Position numbers and translations under genes: made by a program. A DNA stretch of 64,000 nt. It comes from Clavelina lepadiformis (taxonomy: Eukaryota; Chordata; Ascidiacea; Aplousobranchia; Clavelinidae). The notes under the pieces were generated by a model. The model had not been told where the DNA came from. It searched no databases and saw only the letters and a program-made list of their open reading frames with translations. This document shows positions 51,995 through 63,198 of the stretch, in pieces. The stretch's first letter is position 1. Each line of letters starts with the position of its first letter. The stretch lies in contig NC_135245.1 in assembly GCF_947623445.1 (NCBI RefSeq), positions 6,207,501-6,271,500 of the forward strand, given 5' to 3'.

Positions 51995-52066
51995 AGGTCT
52001 CACCGAGATTTGAACTCGGATCGCAGGATTCAGAGTCCTGAGTGCTAACCGTTACACCATGAGACC
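51995..52066 (-). tRNA. tRNA-Gln(CUG)
   Basis: Consensus copy. Confidence 0.92.
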
Positions 52067-52155
52067 GACGAGACAACCTTTTATATAGTACAATTTGAGA
52101 TACTGTTTTATGTTATTAAGAAGCTGTCAACATACGTAACTTGTTATTCTGTATA

Positions 52156-52246
52156 TCCTTCGAACCGGATTCGAACCAGTGACCTATGGATTTCTGACTG
52201 ATATTTCAACTACAGTCCACCGCTCTACCAACTGAGCTATCGAAGG
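52156..52246 (-). tRNA. tRNA-Tyr(GUA)
   Basis: Consensus exons; no T4 downstream. Confidence 0.87.
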
Positions 52247-52512
52247 CACATTCGCAAAACTACAGAAAGCTTTTACATGATACTATATATTAAAGCCAAT
52301 CAATCGAAGTTTCTTTTCAAAGTTTTGGTTAAATGTAAGGTTCTAAGAATTTAATAATATCAGAACCTCTTTAAAGCAATTTATTTAATACCACAAAATT
52401 TTGCAAATTTCAAAAAAGCTTTCAACTTCTGCTTACGATGGTTGAGTTTTAGAAATGAAAAAGTGTCTTAGAGTTGTTTGGTTACACATTTCATTAAATA
52501 ACAAAAAGGAAC

Positions 52513-52584
52513 AGGTCTCATCGAGATTTGAATTGGGATCGCAGGATTCAGAGTCCTGAGTGCTAACCGTTACACCATGAGACC
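52513..52584 (-). tRNA. tRNA-Gln(CUG)
   Basis: catcgag and tgaattggg changes. Confidence 0.55.
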
Positions 52585-52669
52585 GACAAGACAACCTTTT
52601 ATATTGTTGAAATTGACATACTCTTTTATGTTATTAAGAAGCTGTCAAAATATGTAGCTTGACAAAACA

Positions 52670-52760
52670 TCCTTCGAACCAAATTCGAACCAGTAAACTA
52701 TGGATTTCCGACTGATATTTCCACTACAGTCCACCGCTCTACCAACTGAGCAATCGAAGG
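52670..52760 (-). tRNA. tRNA-Tyr(GUA)
   Basis: accaaattcg, cagtaaacta and gagcaatc changes; T4 downstream. Confidence 0.55.
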
Positions 52761-53022
52761 CACATTCGCAAATCTAGAGATTGTTTTTAAATCATATTTT
52801 TATGCCACTCAATCGAAGTTTCTTTTCAAAGTATTGATTAAATGCAAGGTTCTGGGAATTTAAAAATGTCAGAGCCTCTTCAAAGCAATTCATTTAATAC
52901 CACAAAATTTTGCAAATTTCAAAAAAAGTTTCAACTTCTGATTACGATGGTTGAGCTTTAGAAAAGTAAAAGTTTCCCAGAATTGTTTGGTTACACATTT
53001 TATTAAACAACAAAATGTAAAC

Positions 53023-53094
53023 AGGTCTCACCGAGATTTGAACTCGAATCGCAGGATTCAAAGTCCTGAGTGCTAACCGTTACACCATGAGACC
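53023..53094 (-). tRNA. tRNA-Gln(UUG)
   Basis: TTG; ctcgaatc change. Confidence 0.78.
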
Positions 53095-53178
53095 GACAAG
53101 ACAACCATTTATATTATTGAAATTGACATACTCTTTTATATTATTTAGAAGCTGTCAAAATATATAGCTTGTTATACA

Positions 53179-53269
53179 GTCTTCGAACCGGATTCGAACC
53201 AGTGACCTATGGATTTCTGACTGATATTCCCACTACAGTCCACCGCTCTACCAACTGAGCTGTCGAAGG
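53179..53269 (-). tRNA. tRNA-Tyr(GUA)
   Basis: gtcttcg 3' end; gctgtcg; no T4 downstream. Confidence 0.68.
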
Positions 53270-53456
53270 CACATTCGCATAACTACAGATTGTTTTTAAA
53301 TCATATTTTTATGCCACTCAATCGAAGTTTCTTTTCAAAGTATTGATTAAATGTAAGGTTCTAAGAATTTAAAAATGTCAGGGCCTCTTCAAAGCAATTC
53401 ATTTAATACTACAAAATTTTGCAAATTTTAAAAAAAGTTTCAACTTCTGCTTACGT

Positions 53457-53477
53457 TACCAATTGAACTATCGAAAG
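53457..53477 (-). pseudogene. tRNA-Tyr 5' stub, deletion-junction monomer 4
   Basis: The 8887-bp-offset partner of 44570, with acceptor cgaaag. Confidence 0.85.
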
Positions 53478-53738
53478 CACATTCGCAAACCTACAGAAAG
53501 CTTTTACATAATATATTAATGCCACTCAATCGAAGTTTCTTTTCAAAGTATTGGTTAAATGTAAGGTTCTAAGAATTTAAAAGTGTCAGAGCCTCTTTAA
53601 AGCAATTCATTTAATACCACAAAATTTTGCAAATTTCAAAAATGGTTTCAACTTCTGCTTACGATGGTTGAGCTTTAGAAACGAAAAAGTTTCCCAGAAT
53701 TGTTTGGTTACACGTTGCATTAAATAACAAAAAGAAAC

Positions 53739-53810
53739 AGGTCTCACCGAGATTTGAACTCGGATCGCAGGATTCAAAGTCCTGAGTGCTAACCGTTACA
53801 CCATGAGACC
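53739..53810 (-). tRNA. tRNA-Gln(UUG)
   Basis: TTG; consensus. Confidence 0.9.
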
Positions 53811-53896
53811 GACGAGACAACTTTTTATATTGTTGAAATTCACATACTCTTTTATGTTATTTAGAAGCTGTCAAAATATGTAACTTGACAAAAATA

Positions 53897-53987
53897 TCCT
53901 TCGAACCGGATTCGAACCAGTGACCTATGGATTTCTGACTGATATTTCCACTACAGTCCACCGCTCTACCAACTGAGCTATCGAAGG
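53897..53987 (-). tRNA. tRNA-Tyr(GUA)
   Basis: Consensus exons; T5 downstream. Confidence 0.9.
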
Positions 53988-54248
53988 CACATTCGCAAAT
54001 CTACAGAAACCTTTTAAACGATATTTTAATGCCACTCAATCGAAGTTTATTTTCAAAGTTTTGGTTAAATGTAAGGTTCTAAGAATTTAATATTGTCAGA
54101 GCCTCTTTAAAGCAATTTATTTGATACCATAAAATTTTGCAAATTTCAAAAAAGGTTTCAACTTCTGCTTACGATGGTTGAGTTTTAGAAACAAAAAAGT
54201 TTCACAGAGTTGTTTGGTTACACATTTCATTAAACAACAAAATGGAAC

Positions 54249-54320
54249 AGGTCTCACCGACATTTGAACTCGGATCGCAGGATTCAGAGTCCTGAGTGCT
54301 AACCGTTACACCATGAGACC
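54249..54320 (-). tRNA. tRNA-Gln(CUG)
   Basis: gacatttg change. Confidence 0.78.
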
Positions 54321-54405
54321 GACAAGACAACATTTTATATTGTTGAAATTGACATACGCTTTTACGTTATTAAGAAGCTGTCAACATATGTAGCTTGACA
54401 AAAAA

Positions 54406-54496
54406 TCCTTCGAACCTGATTCGAACCAGTGACCTATGGATTTCTGACTGATATTTCCACTACAGTCCACCGCTCTACCAACTGAGCTATCGAAGG
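54406..54496 (-). tRNA. tRNA-Tyr(GUA)
   Basis: T-stem change cctgatt; T6 terminator. Confidence 0.8.
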
Positions 54497-54758
54497 CACA
54501 TTCGCAAATCTACAGAAACCTTTTACATCATATATTAATGCCAATCAATCGAAGTTTCTTTTCAAAGTTTTGGTTAAATGTAAGGTTCTAAGAATTTAAA
54601 AGTGTCAGAGTCTCTTTAAAGCAATTCATTTAATACCACAAAATTTTGCAAATTAAAAAAAAAGGTTTCAACTTCTGCTTACGATGGTTGAGTTTTAGAA
54701 ACGAAAAAGTTTCCCTGAGTTGTTTGGTTACACATTTCATTAAACAACGAAATGGAAC

Positions 54759-54830
54759 AGATCTCACCGAGATTTGAACTCGGATCGCAGGATTCAGAGT
54801 CCTGAGTGCTAACCGTTACACCATGAGACC
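54759..54830 (-). tRNA. tRNA-Gln(CUG)
   Basis: Acceptor change gatctcac gives one mismatch or wobble. Confidence 0.8.
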
Positions 54831-54914
54831 GACGAGACAACATTTTATATTGTTGAAATTGAGTTACTCTTTTATGTTATTAAGAAGCTGTCAAAGTATG
54901 TAGCTTCTTTTACA

Positions 54915-55005
54915 TCTTTCGAACCGGATTCGAACCAGTAAACTATGGATTTCTGACTGATATTTCCACTACAGTCCACCGCTCTACCAACTGAGCTATC
55001 GAAGG
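54915..55005 (-). tRNA. tRNA-Tyr(GUA)
   Basis: ctttcg acceptor; cagtaaacta; no T4 downstream. Confidence 0.75.
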
Positions 55006-55265
55006 CACATTCGCATAACCACAGATTGTTTTTAAATCATATTTTTATGCCACTCAATCGAAGTTTTTTTCAAAGTATTGATTAAATGCAAGGTTCTAAG
55101 AATTTAAAAATGTCAGAGCCTCTTCAAAGCAATTCATTTAATACCACTAAATTTTGCAAATTTCAAAAAAGGTTTCAACTTCTGCTTACGATGGTTGAGT
55201 TTTAGAAACGAAAAAGTGTCCCAGAGTTGTTTATTTACACATTTCATTAAATGACAAAAAGGAAC

Positions 55266-55337
55266 AGGTCTCACCGATATTTGAACTCGAAAGGCAGGAT
55301 TCAGAGTCCTGAGTGCTAACCGTTACACCATGAGACC
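55266..55337 (-). tRNA. tRNA-Gln(CUG)
   Basis: gatatttg with cgaaagg. Confidence 0.6.
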
Positions 55338-55422
55338 GACGAGACAACCTTTTATATTGTTGAAATTGACATTCTCTTTTATGTTTTTAAGAAGCTGTCA
55401 AAATATGTAGCTTGACATAAAA

Positions 55423-55514
55423 TCCTTCGAACCGGATTCGAACCAGTGACCTATGGATTTCTGACTGATTTATTTCACTACAGTCCACCGCTCTACCAAC
55501 TGAGCTATCGAAGG
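55423..55514 (-). tRNA. tRNA-Tyr(GUA), 19-nt intron
   Basis: Partner of 46537 with the same longer intron; T4 downstream. Confidence 0.82.
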
Positions 55515-55775
55515 TACATTCGCATACCTACAGAAAGCTTTTACATGATATATTAATGCCACTCAATCGAAGTTTCTTTTCAAAGTATTGGTTAAATGTA
55601 AGGTTCTAAGAATTTAAAAGTGTCAGAGCCTCTTTAAAGCAATTCATTTAATACCACAAAATTTGCAAATTTGAAAAAAAGGTTTCAACTTCTGCTTACG
55701 ATGGTTGAGCTTTAGAAACGAAAAAGTTTCCCAGAATTGTTTGGTTACACATTATATTAAATAACAAAAAGAAAA

Positions 55776-55847
55776 AGGTCTCACCGAGATTTGAACTCGG
55801 ATCGCAGGATTCAAAGTCCTGAGTGCTAACCGTTACACCAAGAGACC
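55776..55847 (-). tRNA. tRNA-Gln(UUG)
   Basis: TTG; accaagagacc. Confidence 0.75.
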
Positions 55848-55932
55848 GACGAGACAACCTTTTATATTGTTGAAATTGAGATACTCTTTTATGTTATTTA
55901 GAAGCTGTCAAAATATGTAGCTTGACAAAAAA

Positions 55933-56023
55933 TCCTTCGAACCGGATTCGAAACAGTGACCTATGGATTTCCGACTGATATTTCCACTACAGTTCACCGC
56001 TCTACCAACTGAGCTATCGAAGG
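55933..56023 (-). tRNA. tRNA-Tyr(GUA)
   Basis: gaaacag and gttcaccgc changes; T6 terminator. Confidence 0.7.
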
Positions 56024-56285
56024 CACATTCAAAAATCTACAGAAAGCTTTTAAAGCATATTTTAATGCCACTCAATCGAAGTTTCTTTTCAAAGTATTGG
56101 TTAAATGTAAGGTTCTCAAAATTCCAAACTGTCAGAGCCTCTTTAAAGCAATTCATTTAATATCACAAAATTTGCAAATTTGAAAAAAAAGGTTTCAACT
56201 TCTGCTTACGATGGTTGAGTTTTAGAAACAAAAAAGTTTCCCAGAATTGTTTGGTTACACATTTTATTAAATAACAAAAAGAAAC

Positions 56286-56357
56286 AGGTCTCACCGAGAT
56301 TTGAACTCGGATCGCAGGATTCAGAGTCCTGAGTGCTAACCGTTACACCATGAGACC
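56286..56357 (-). tRNA. tRNA-Gln(CUG)
   Basis: Consensus copy. Confidence 0.92.
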
Positions 56358-56442
56358 GACGAGACAACTTTTTATATTGTTGAAATTGAGATACTCTTTT
56401 ATGTTATTTAGAAGCTGTCAAAATATGTTGCTTGACAAAAAA

Positions 56443-56533
56443 TCCTTCGAACCGGATTCAAACCAGTGACCTATGGATTTCTGACTGATATTTCCACTAC
56501 AGTCCACCGCTCTACCAACTGAGCTATCGAAGG
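56443..56533 (-). tRNA. tRNA-Tyr(GUA)
   Basis: B-box change ggattcaaac; T6 terminator. Confidence 0.8.
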
Positions 56534-56794
56534 CACATTCGCAAATCTACAGAAACCTTTTAAAGCATATATTAATGCCACTCAATTCAAGTTTATTTTC
56601 AAAGTTTTGGTTAAATGTAAGGTTCTAAGAATTTAATATTGTCAGAGCCTCTTTGGAGCAATTTATTTAATACCACAAAATTTTGCAAATTTCAAAAAAG
56701 GTTTCAACTTCTGCTTACGATGGTTGAGTTTTAGAAACCAAAGTGTTTCCCAGAATTGTTTGGATACACATTTTATTAAATAACAAAAAGGAAC

Positions 56795-56866
56795 AGGTCT
56801 CACCGAGATTTGAACTCGGATCGCAGGATTCAGAGTACTGAGTGCTAAACGTTACACCATGAGACC
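56795..56866 (-). tRNA. tRNA-Gln(CUG)
   Basis: gagtactg and gctaaacg changes in the anticodon stem and D loop. Confidence 0.62.
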
Positions 56867-56955
56867 GACGAGACAACCTTTTATAATGTTGAAATTGACA
56901 TACTCTTTTATGTTATTTAGAAGCTGTCAAAATATATAGCTAGTTATACCGTATA

Positions 56956-57046
56956 TCCTTCGAACCGGACTCGAACCAGTGACCTAAAGATTTCTGACTG
57001 ATATTCCCACTACAGTCCACCGCTCTACCAACTGAGCTATCGAAGG
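56956..57046 (-). tRNA. tRNA-Tyr(GUA)
   Basis: ccggactcg and cctaaagat changes break an anticodon-stem pair; no T4 downstream. Confidence 0.6.
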
Positions 57047-57307
57047 CACATGCGAAAAACTACAGGTTGTTTTTAAGTGATATTTTAATGCCACTCAATC
57101 GAAGTTTCTTTTCAAAGTTTTGGTTAAATGTAAGGTTCTAAGAATTTAATATTGTCAGAGACTCTTTAAAGCAATTTACTTAATACCACAAAATTTTGCA
57201 AATTTCAAAAAAGTTTTCAACTTCTGCTTACGATGGTTGAGTTTTAGAAACGAAAATGTTTCCCAGAGTTGTTTGGTTATACATTTCATTAAAAAACAAA
57301 ATGATAC

Positions 57308-57379
57308 AGGTCTCACCGACATTTGAACTCGAATCGCAGGATTCAGAGTCCTGAGTGCTAACCGTTACACCATGAGACC
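57308..57379 (-). tRNA. tRNA-Gln(CUG)
   Basis: gacatttg and ctcgaatc changes. Confidence 0.68.
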
Positions 57380-57468
57380 GACGAGACAACCTTTTATATA
57401 GTACAATTTGAGATACTGTTTTATGTTATTTAGAAGCTGTAAACATATGTAACTTGTTATTCTGTATA

Positions 57469-57559
57469 TCCTTCTAACCGGATTCGAACCAGTGACCTAT
57501 GGATTTCTGACTGATATTTCAACTACAGTCCACCGCTCTACCAACTGAGCTATCGAAGG
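57469..57559 (-). tRNA. tRNA-Tyr(GUA)
   Basis: Acceptor mismatch ccttctaacc; no T4 downstream. Confidence 0.72.
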
Positions 57560-57819
57560 CACATTCGCAAAACTACAGAAAGCTTTTACATCATATATTA
57601 ATGCCAATCAATCGAAGTTTCTTTTCAAAGTTTTGGTTAAATGTAAGGTTCTAAGAATTTAATATTATCAGAGCTTCTTTAAAGCAATTTATTTAATACC
57701 ACAAAATTTTGCAAATTTCAAAAAGGTTTCAACTTCTGCTTACGATGGTTGAGTTTTAGAAATGAAAAAGTTTCCCAGACTTGTTTGGTTACACATTTCA
57801 TTAAACAACAAAATGGATC

Positions 57820-57891
57820 AGGTCTCACCGAGATTTGAACTCGATTCGCAGGATTCAGTGTCCTGAGTGCTAACCGTTACACCATGAGACC
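57820..57891 (-). tRNA. tRNA-Gln(CUG), U33 lost
   Basis: Anticodon loop reads CACTGAA: the near-universal U33 is A. ctcgattc change too. Probably not functional. Confidence 0.5.
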
Positions 57892-57976
57892 GACAAGACA
57901 ACCTTTTATATTGTTGAAATTGACTTACTCTTTTATGTTATTAAGAAGCTGTCAAAATATGTAGCTTGACAAAACA

Positions 57977-58067
57977 TCCTTCGAACCGGATTCGAACCAG
58001 TAAACTATGTATTTTTGACTGATATTTCCACTACAGTCCACCGCTCTACCAACTGAGCTGTCGAAGG
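57977..58067 (-). tRNA. tRNA-Tyr(GUA)
   Basis: ctatgtattttt disrupts the anticodon stem; cagtaaacta; gctgtcg; T4 downstream. Confidence 0.5.
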
Positions 58068-58254
58068 CACATTCGCATAACTACAGATTGTTTTTAAATC
58101 ATATTTTAATGCCACTCAATCGTAGTTTTTTTTCAAAGTATTGGTTAAATGTAAGGTTCTAAGAATTTAAAAATGTCAGAGCCTCTTCAAAGCAATTCAT
58201 TTAATAATACAAAATTTTGCAAATTTCAAAAAAAGTTTCAACTTCTGCTTACGT

Positions 58255-58275
58255 TACCAATTGAACTATCGAAGG
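58255..58275 (-). pseudogene. tRNA-Tyr 5' stub, deletion-junction monomer 5
   Basis: Same junction with attgaacta, next to a diverged array segment. Confidence 0.85.
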
Positions 58276-58537
58276 TACATTCGCAAACCTACAGAAACCT
58301 TTTACATAATATATTAATGCCACTCAATCAAAGTTTCTTTTCAAAGTATTGGTTAAATGTAAGGTTCTAAGAATTTAAAAGTGTCAGAGCCTCTTTAAAG
58401 CAATTCATTTAATACCACAAAATTTTGCAAATTTCAAAAAAGGTTTCAACTTCTGCTTACGATGGTTGAGCTTTAGAAACGAAAAAGTTTCCCAGACTTG
58501 TTTGGTTACACGTTTTATTAAATAACAAAATGGAAAC

Positions 58538-58609
58538 AGGTCTCACCGAGATTTGAACTCGGATCGCAGGGTTCAAAGTCCTGAGTGCTAACCGTTACAC
58601 CATGAGACC
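58538..58609 (-). tRNA. tRNA-Gln(UUG)
   Basis: TTG; anticodon-stem change gcagggttc. Confidence 0.8.
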
Positions 58610-58698
58610 GACAAGACAACCTTTTATATTATTGAAATTGACATACTCTTTTATATTATATAGATGCTGTCAAAATATATAGCTTGTTATACCGTATA

Positions 58699-58789
58699 TC
58701 CTTCCAACCTGATTCGAACCAGTGACCTATGGATTTCTGACTGATATTCCCACTACAGTCCACCGCTATACCAACTGAGCTGTCGAAGG
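58699..58789 (-). tRNA. tRNA-Tyr(GUA)
   Basis: ccttccaacctg, cgctatacc and gctgtcg changes; no T4 downstream. Confidence 0.55.
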
Positions 58790-59051
58790 CACATTTGCAT
58801 AACTACAGATTGTTTTTAAATCATATTTTAATGCCACTCAATCGTAGTTTTTTTTCAAAGTATTGGTTAAATGTAAGGTTCTAAGAATTTATAAACGTCA
58901 GAGCCTCTTCAAAGCAGTTCATTTAATACCACAAAATTTGCAAATTTGAAAAAAAAGGTTTCAACTTCTGCTTACGATGGTTGAGCTTTAGAAACGAAAT
59001 AGTTTCTCAGAATTGTTTGGTTACATATTTTATTAAATAACAAAAACAAAC

Positions 59052-59123
59052 AGGTCTCACCGAGATTTGAACTCGGATCGCAGGATTCAAAGTCCTGAGT
59101 GCTAACCGTTACACCATGAGACC
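59052..59123 (-). tRNA. tRNA-Gln(UUG)
   Basis: TTG; consensus. Confidence 0.9.
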
Positions 59124-59218
59124 GACGAGACAACATTTTATATAGTACAATTTGAGATATACTTTTATGTTATTTAGAGGCTGTCAACATATGTAGCTTG
59201 ACAAAAAATCTTTCGAAC

Positions 59219-59309
59219 CGGATTCGAACCAGTGACCTATGGATTTCTGACTGATATTTCCAATACAGTCCACCGCTCTACCAACTGAGCTATCGAAGGT
59301 ACATTCCGA
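59219..59309 (-). tRNA. tRNA-Tyr(GUA)
   Basis: T37; ctttcg acceptor; T6 terminator. Confidence 0.75.
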
Positions 59310-59572
59310 TACCTACAGAAAGCTTTTAAATCATATATTAATGCCACTCAATCGAAGTTTCTTTTCAAAGTATTGGTTAAATGTAAGGTTCTAAGAATTT
59401 AAAAGTGTCAGAGCCTCTTTAAAGCAATTCATTTAATACCACAAAATTTAAAAATTTGAAAAAAAAAGGTTTCAACTTCTGCTTACGATGGTTGAGCTTT
59501 AGAAACGAAAAAGTTTCCCAGAATTGTTTGGTTACACGTTGTATTAAATAACAAAAAGAAACAGGTCTCACC

Positions 59573-59644
59573 GAGATTTGAACTCGGATCGCAGGATTCA
59601 AAGTCCTGAGTGCTAACCGTTACACCATGAGACCGACGAGACAA
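59573..59644 (-). tRNA. tRNA-Gln(UUG)
   Basis: TTG; consensus. Confidence 0.9.
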
Positions 59645-59719
59645 CTTTTTATATTGTTGAAATTCACATACTCTTTTATGTTATTTAGAAGCTGTCAAAA
59701 TATGTAGCTTGACAAAAAA

Positions 59720-59809
59720 TCTTTCGAAACGGATTCGACCAGTGACCTATGGATTTCTGACTGATATTTCCACTACAGTCCACCGCTCTACCAACTGAGC
59801 TATCGAAGG
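59720..59809 (-). tRNA. tRNA-Tyr(GUA), T-arm deletion
   Basis: One base missing in the T arm (ggattcgaccag) and ctttcgaaac; 90 bp instead of 91. B box damaged; T6 downstream. Confidence 0.5.
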
Positions 59810-60070
59810 CACATTCGCAAACCTACAGAAAGCTTATAAACAATATTTTAATGCCACTCAATCGAAGTTTCTTTTCAAAGTTTTGGTTAAATGTAAGGTT
59901 CTGAGAATTTAAAAGTGTCAGGGCTTCTTTAAAGCAATTCATTTAATACCACAAAATTTTGCAAATTTCAAAAATGGTTTCAACTTCTGCTTACGATGGT
60001 TGAGTTTTAGAAACGAAAAAGTTTCCCAGAGTTGTTTGGTTACACATTTCATTAAATAACAAAAAGGAAC

Positions 60071-60142
60071 AGGTCTCACCGAGATTTGAACTCGGATCGA
60101 AGGGTTCAAAGTCCTGAGTGCTAACCGTTACACCATGAGACC
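60071..60142 (-). tRNA. tRNA-Gln(UUG)
   Basis: TTG; gatcgaagggttc changes. Confidence 0.72.
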
Positions 60143-60231
60143 GACAAGATAACCTTTTATATTATTGAAATTGACATACTCTTTTATATTATTTAGAAGC
60201 TGTCAAAATATATAGCTTGTTATACCGTATA

Positions 60232-60322
60232 TCCTTCGAACCAGATTCGAACCAGTGACCTATGGATTTCTGACTGATATTCCCACTACAGTCCACCGCT
60301 CTACCAACTGAGCTGTCGAAGG
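60232..60322 (-). tRNA. tRNA-Tyr(GUA)
   Basis: ccagattcg T-stem and gctgtcg acceptor changes; no T4 downstream. Confidence 0.65.
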
Positions 60323-60592
60323 CACATTCGCATAACTACAGATTGTTTTTAAATCATATTTTAATGCCACTCAATCGTAGTTTTTTTTCAAAGTATTGGT
60401 TAAATGTAAGGTTCTAAGAATTTAAAAGTGTCAGAGCCTCTTCAAAGCAGTTCATTTAATACCACAAAATTTGCAAATTAAAAAAAAGGTTTCAACTTCT
60501 GTTTACGATGGTTGAGTTTTAGAAACGAAAAAGTTTCCCAGATCTATTTGGTTACACATTTCATTAAACAACAAAAAGGAACAGGTCTCACC

Positions 60593-60664
60593 GAGATTTG
60601 AACTCGGATCGCAGGATTCAGAGTCCTGAGTGCTAACCGTTACACCATGAGACCGACAAAACAA
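60593..60664 (-). tRNA. tRNA-Gln(CUG)
   Basis: Consensus copy. Confidence 0.92.
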
Positions 60665-60739
60665 CATTTTATATTGTTGAAATTAACATACTCTTTTATG
60701 TTATTAAGAAGCTGTCAAAATATGTAGCTGGACAAAAAA

Positions 60740-60830
60740 TCCTTCAAACCGGATTCGAATCATTGACCTATGGATTTCTTACTGATATTTCCACTACAGT
60801 CCACCGCTCTACCAACTGAGCTATCGAAGG
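60740..60830 (-). tRNA. tRNA-Tyr(GUA)
   Basis: ccttcaaacc and gaatcattg changes; T6 terminator. Confidence 0.68.
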
Positions 60831-61092
60831 CATATTCGCAAACCTACAGAAAGCTTTTACATAATATATTAATGCCACTCAATCGAAGTTTCTTTTCAAA
60901 GTATTGGTTAAATGTAAGGTTCTAAGAATTTAAAAGTGTCAGAGCCTCTTTAAAGCAATTCATTTAATACCACAAAATTTTGCAAATTTGAAAAAAAAGT
61001 TTCAACTTCTGCTTACGATTGTTGAGCTTTAGAAACCAAAGTGTTTCCCAGAATTGTTTGGATACACATTTTATTAAATAACAAAAAGAAAA

Positions 61093-61164
61093 AGGTCTAA
61101 CCGAGGTTTGAACTCGGATCGCAGGATTCAAAGTGGTGAGTGCTAACCGTTACACCATGAGACC
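61093..61164 (-). tRNA. tRNA-Gln(UUG), weak anticodon stem
   Basis: TTG; gtggtgag leaves two C-C mismatches in the anticodon stem; also ggtctaacc and gaggtttg. Confidence 0.45.
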
Positions 61165-61249
61165 GACGAGACAACATTTTATATTGTTGAAATTGAGTTA
61201 CTCTTTTATGTTATTTAGAAGCTGTCAAAATATGTAGCTTGACATAAAA

Positions 61250-61340
61250 TCCTTCGAACCTGATTTGCACCAGTGACCTATGGATTTCCGACTGATATTT
61301 CCACTACAGTCCACCGCTCTACCAACTGAGCTATCGAAGG
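61250..61340 (-). tRNA. tRNA-Tyr(GUA)
   Basis: cctgatttgcacc weakens the B box; T4 downstream. Confidence 0.55.
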
Positions 61341-61601
61341 CACATTCGAAAATCTACAGAAAGCTTTTAAAGCATATTTTAATGCCACTCAATCGAAGTT
61401 TCTTTTCAAATTTTTGGTTAAATGTAAGGTTCTGAGAATTTAAAATTGTCAGGGCTTTTTCAAAGCAATTCATTTATTACCACAAAATTTTGCAAATTTC
61501 AAAAATGGTTTCAACTTCTGTTTACGATGGTTGAGCTTTAGAAACGAAAAAGTTTCCCAGACTTGTTTGGTTACACATTTCATTAAACAACAAAAAGGAA
61601 C

Positions 61602-61673
61602 AGGTCTCACCGAGATTTGAACTCGGATCGCAGGATTCAGAGTCCTGAGTGCTAACCGTTACACCATGAGACC
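61602..61673 (-). tRNA. tRNA-Gln(CUG)
   Basis: Consensus copy. Confidence 0.92.
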
Positions 61674-61757
61674 GACAAGACAACATTTTATATTGTTGAA
61701 ATTGACATACTCTTTTATGTTATTAAGAAGCTGTCAAAATATGTAGCTTCTTTTACA

Positions 61758-61848
61758 TCCTTCGAACCGGATTCAAACCAGTAAACTATGGATTTCTGAC
61801 TGATATTTCCACTACAGTTCACCGCTCTACCAACTGAGCTATCGAAGG
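61758..61848 (-). tRNA. tRNA-Tyr(GUA)
   Basis: ggattcaaac, cagtaaacta and gttcaccgc changes; no T4 downstream. Confidence 0.68.
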
Positions 61849-62109
61849 CACATTCGCATAACTACAGATTGTTTTTAAATCATATTTTTATGCCACACAA
61901 TCGAAGTTTCTTTTCAAAGTATTGATTAAATGCAAGGTTCTAAGAATTTAAAAATATTAGAGCCTCTTCAAATCAATTCATTTAATACCACACAATTTTG
62001 TAGATTTCAAAAAAGGTTTCAACTTCTGCTTACGATGGTTGAGTTTTAGAAACGAAAAAGTTTCCCAGAGTTGTTTGGTTACACATTTCATTAAATAACA
62101 AAAAGGAAC

Positions 62110-62181
62110 AGGTCTCACCGAGATTTGAACTCGGATCGCAGGATTCAGAGTCCTGAGTGCTAACCGTTACACCATGAGACC
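62110..62181 (-). tRNA. tRNA-Gln(CUG)
   Basis: Consensus copy. Confidence 0.92.
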
Positions 62182-62266
62182 GACGAGACAACCTTTTATA
62201 TAGTACAATTTGAGATACAGTTTTATGTTATTTAGAGGCTGTCAACATATGTAGCTTGACAAAAAA

Positions 62267-62357
62267 TCTTTCGAACCGGATTCGAACCAGTGACCTATGG
62301 ATTTCTGACTGATATTTCCAATACAGTCCACCGCTCTACCAACTGAGCTATCGAAGA
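62267..62357 (-). tRNA. tRNA-Tyr(GUA)
   Basis: T37; acceptor ends ctttcg and cgaaga; T6 terminator. Confidence 0.65.
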
Positions 62358-62618
62358 TACATTCGGATACCTACAGAAAGCTTTTACATCATATATTAAT
62401 GCCACTCAATCGAAGTTTCTTTTCAAAGTATTGGTTAAATGTAAGGTTCTAAGAATTTCAAAGTGTCAGACCCTCTTTAAAGCAATTCATTTAATACCAC
62501 AAAATTTGCAAATTTGAAAAAAACTTTTCAACTTCTGCTTACAATTATTGAGCTTTAGAAACGAAAAAGTTTCCCTGAATTGTTTGGTTACATATTTTAT
62601 CAAATAACAAAAAGAAAC

Positions 62619-62690
62619 AGGTCTCACCGAGATTTGAACTCGGATCGCAGGATTCAAAGTGGTGAGTGCTAACCGTTACACCATGAGACC
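62619..62690 (-). tRNA. tRNA-Gln(UUG), weak anticodon stem
   Basis: TTG; gtggtgag stem mismatches as at 61093, T arm consensus. Confidence 0.5.
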
Positions 62691-62775
62691 GACGAGACAA
62701 CATTTTATATTGTTGAAATTGAGATACTCTTTTATGTTATTTAGAAGCTGTCAAAATATGTAGCTTGACATAAAA

Positions 62776-62866
62776 TCCTTCGAACCGGATTCGCACCAGT
62801 GACCTATGGATTTCCGACTGATATTTCCACTACAGTCCACCGCTCTACCAACTGAGCTATCGAAGG
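62776..62866 (-). tRNA. tRNA-Tyr(GUA)
   Basis: T-arm change ttcgcacc; T4 downstream. Confidence 0.7.
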
Positions 62867-63126
62867 CACATTCGAAATCTACAGAAAGCTTTTAAAGCAT
62901 ATTTTAATGCCACTCAATCGAAGTTTCTTTTAAAATTTTTGGTTAAATGTAAGGTTCTAAGAATTTAAAAGTGTCAGAGCCTCTTTAAAGCAATTCATTT
63001 AATACCACAAAATTTGCAAATTTGAAAAAAAAGTTTCAACTTCTGTTTACGATTGTTGAGCTTTAGAAACCAAAGTGTTTCCCAGAATTGTTTGGATACA
63101 CATTTTATTAAATAACAAAAAGAAAA

Positions 63127-63198
63127 AGGTCTAACCGAGGTTTGAACTCGGATCGCAGGATTCAAAGTGGTGAGTGCTAACCGTTACACCATGAGACC
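63127..63198 (-). tRNA. tRNA-Gln(UUG), weak anticodon stem
   Basis: Partner of 61093 with the same changes. Confidence 0.45.

Larger units (their letters stand above)
51133..55932. repeat. Segment D of the 8887-bp-offset duplication, copy 2
   Basis: Partner of 42246-47046 with the same gene order and the same rare variants. Confidence 0.85.
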
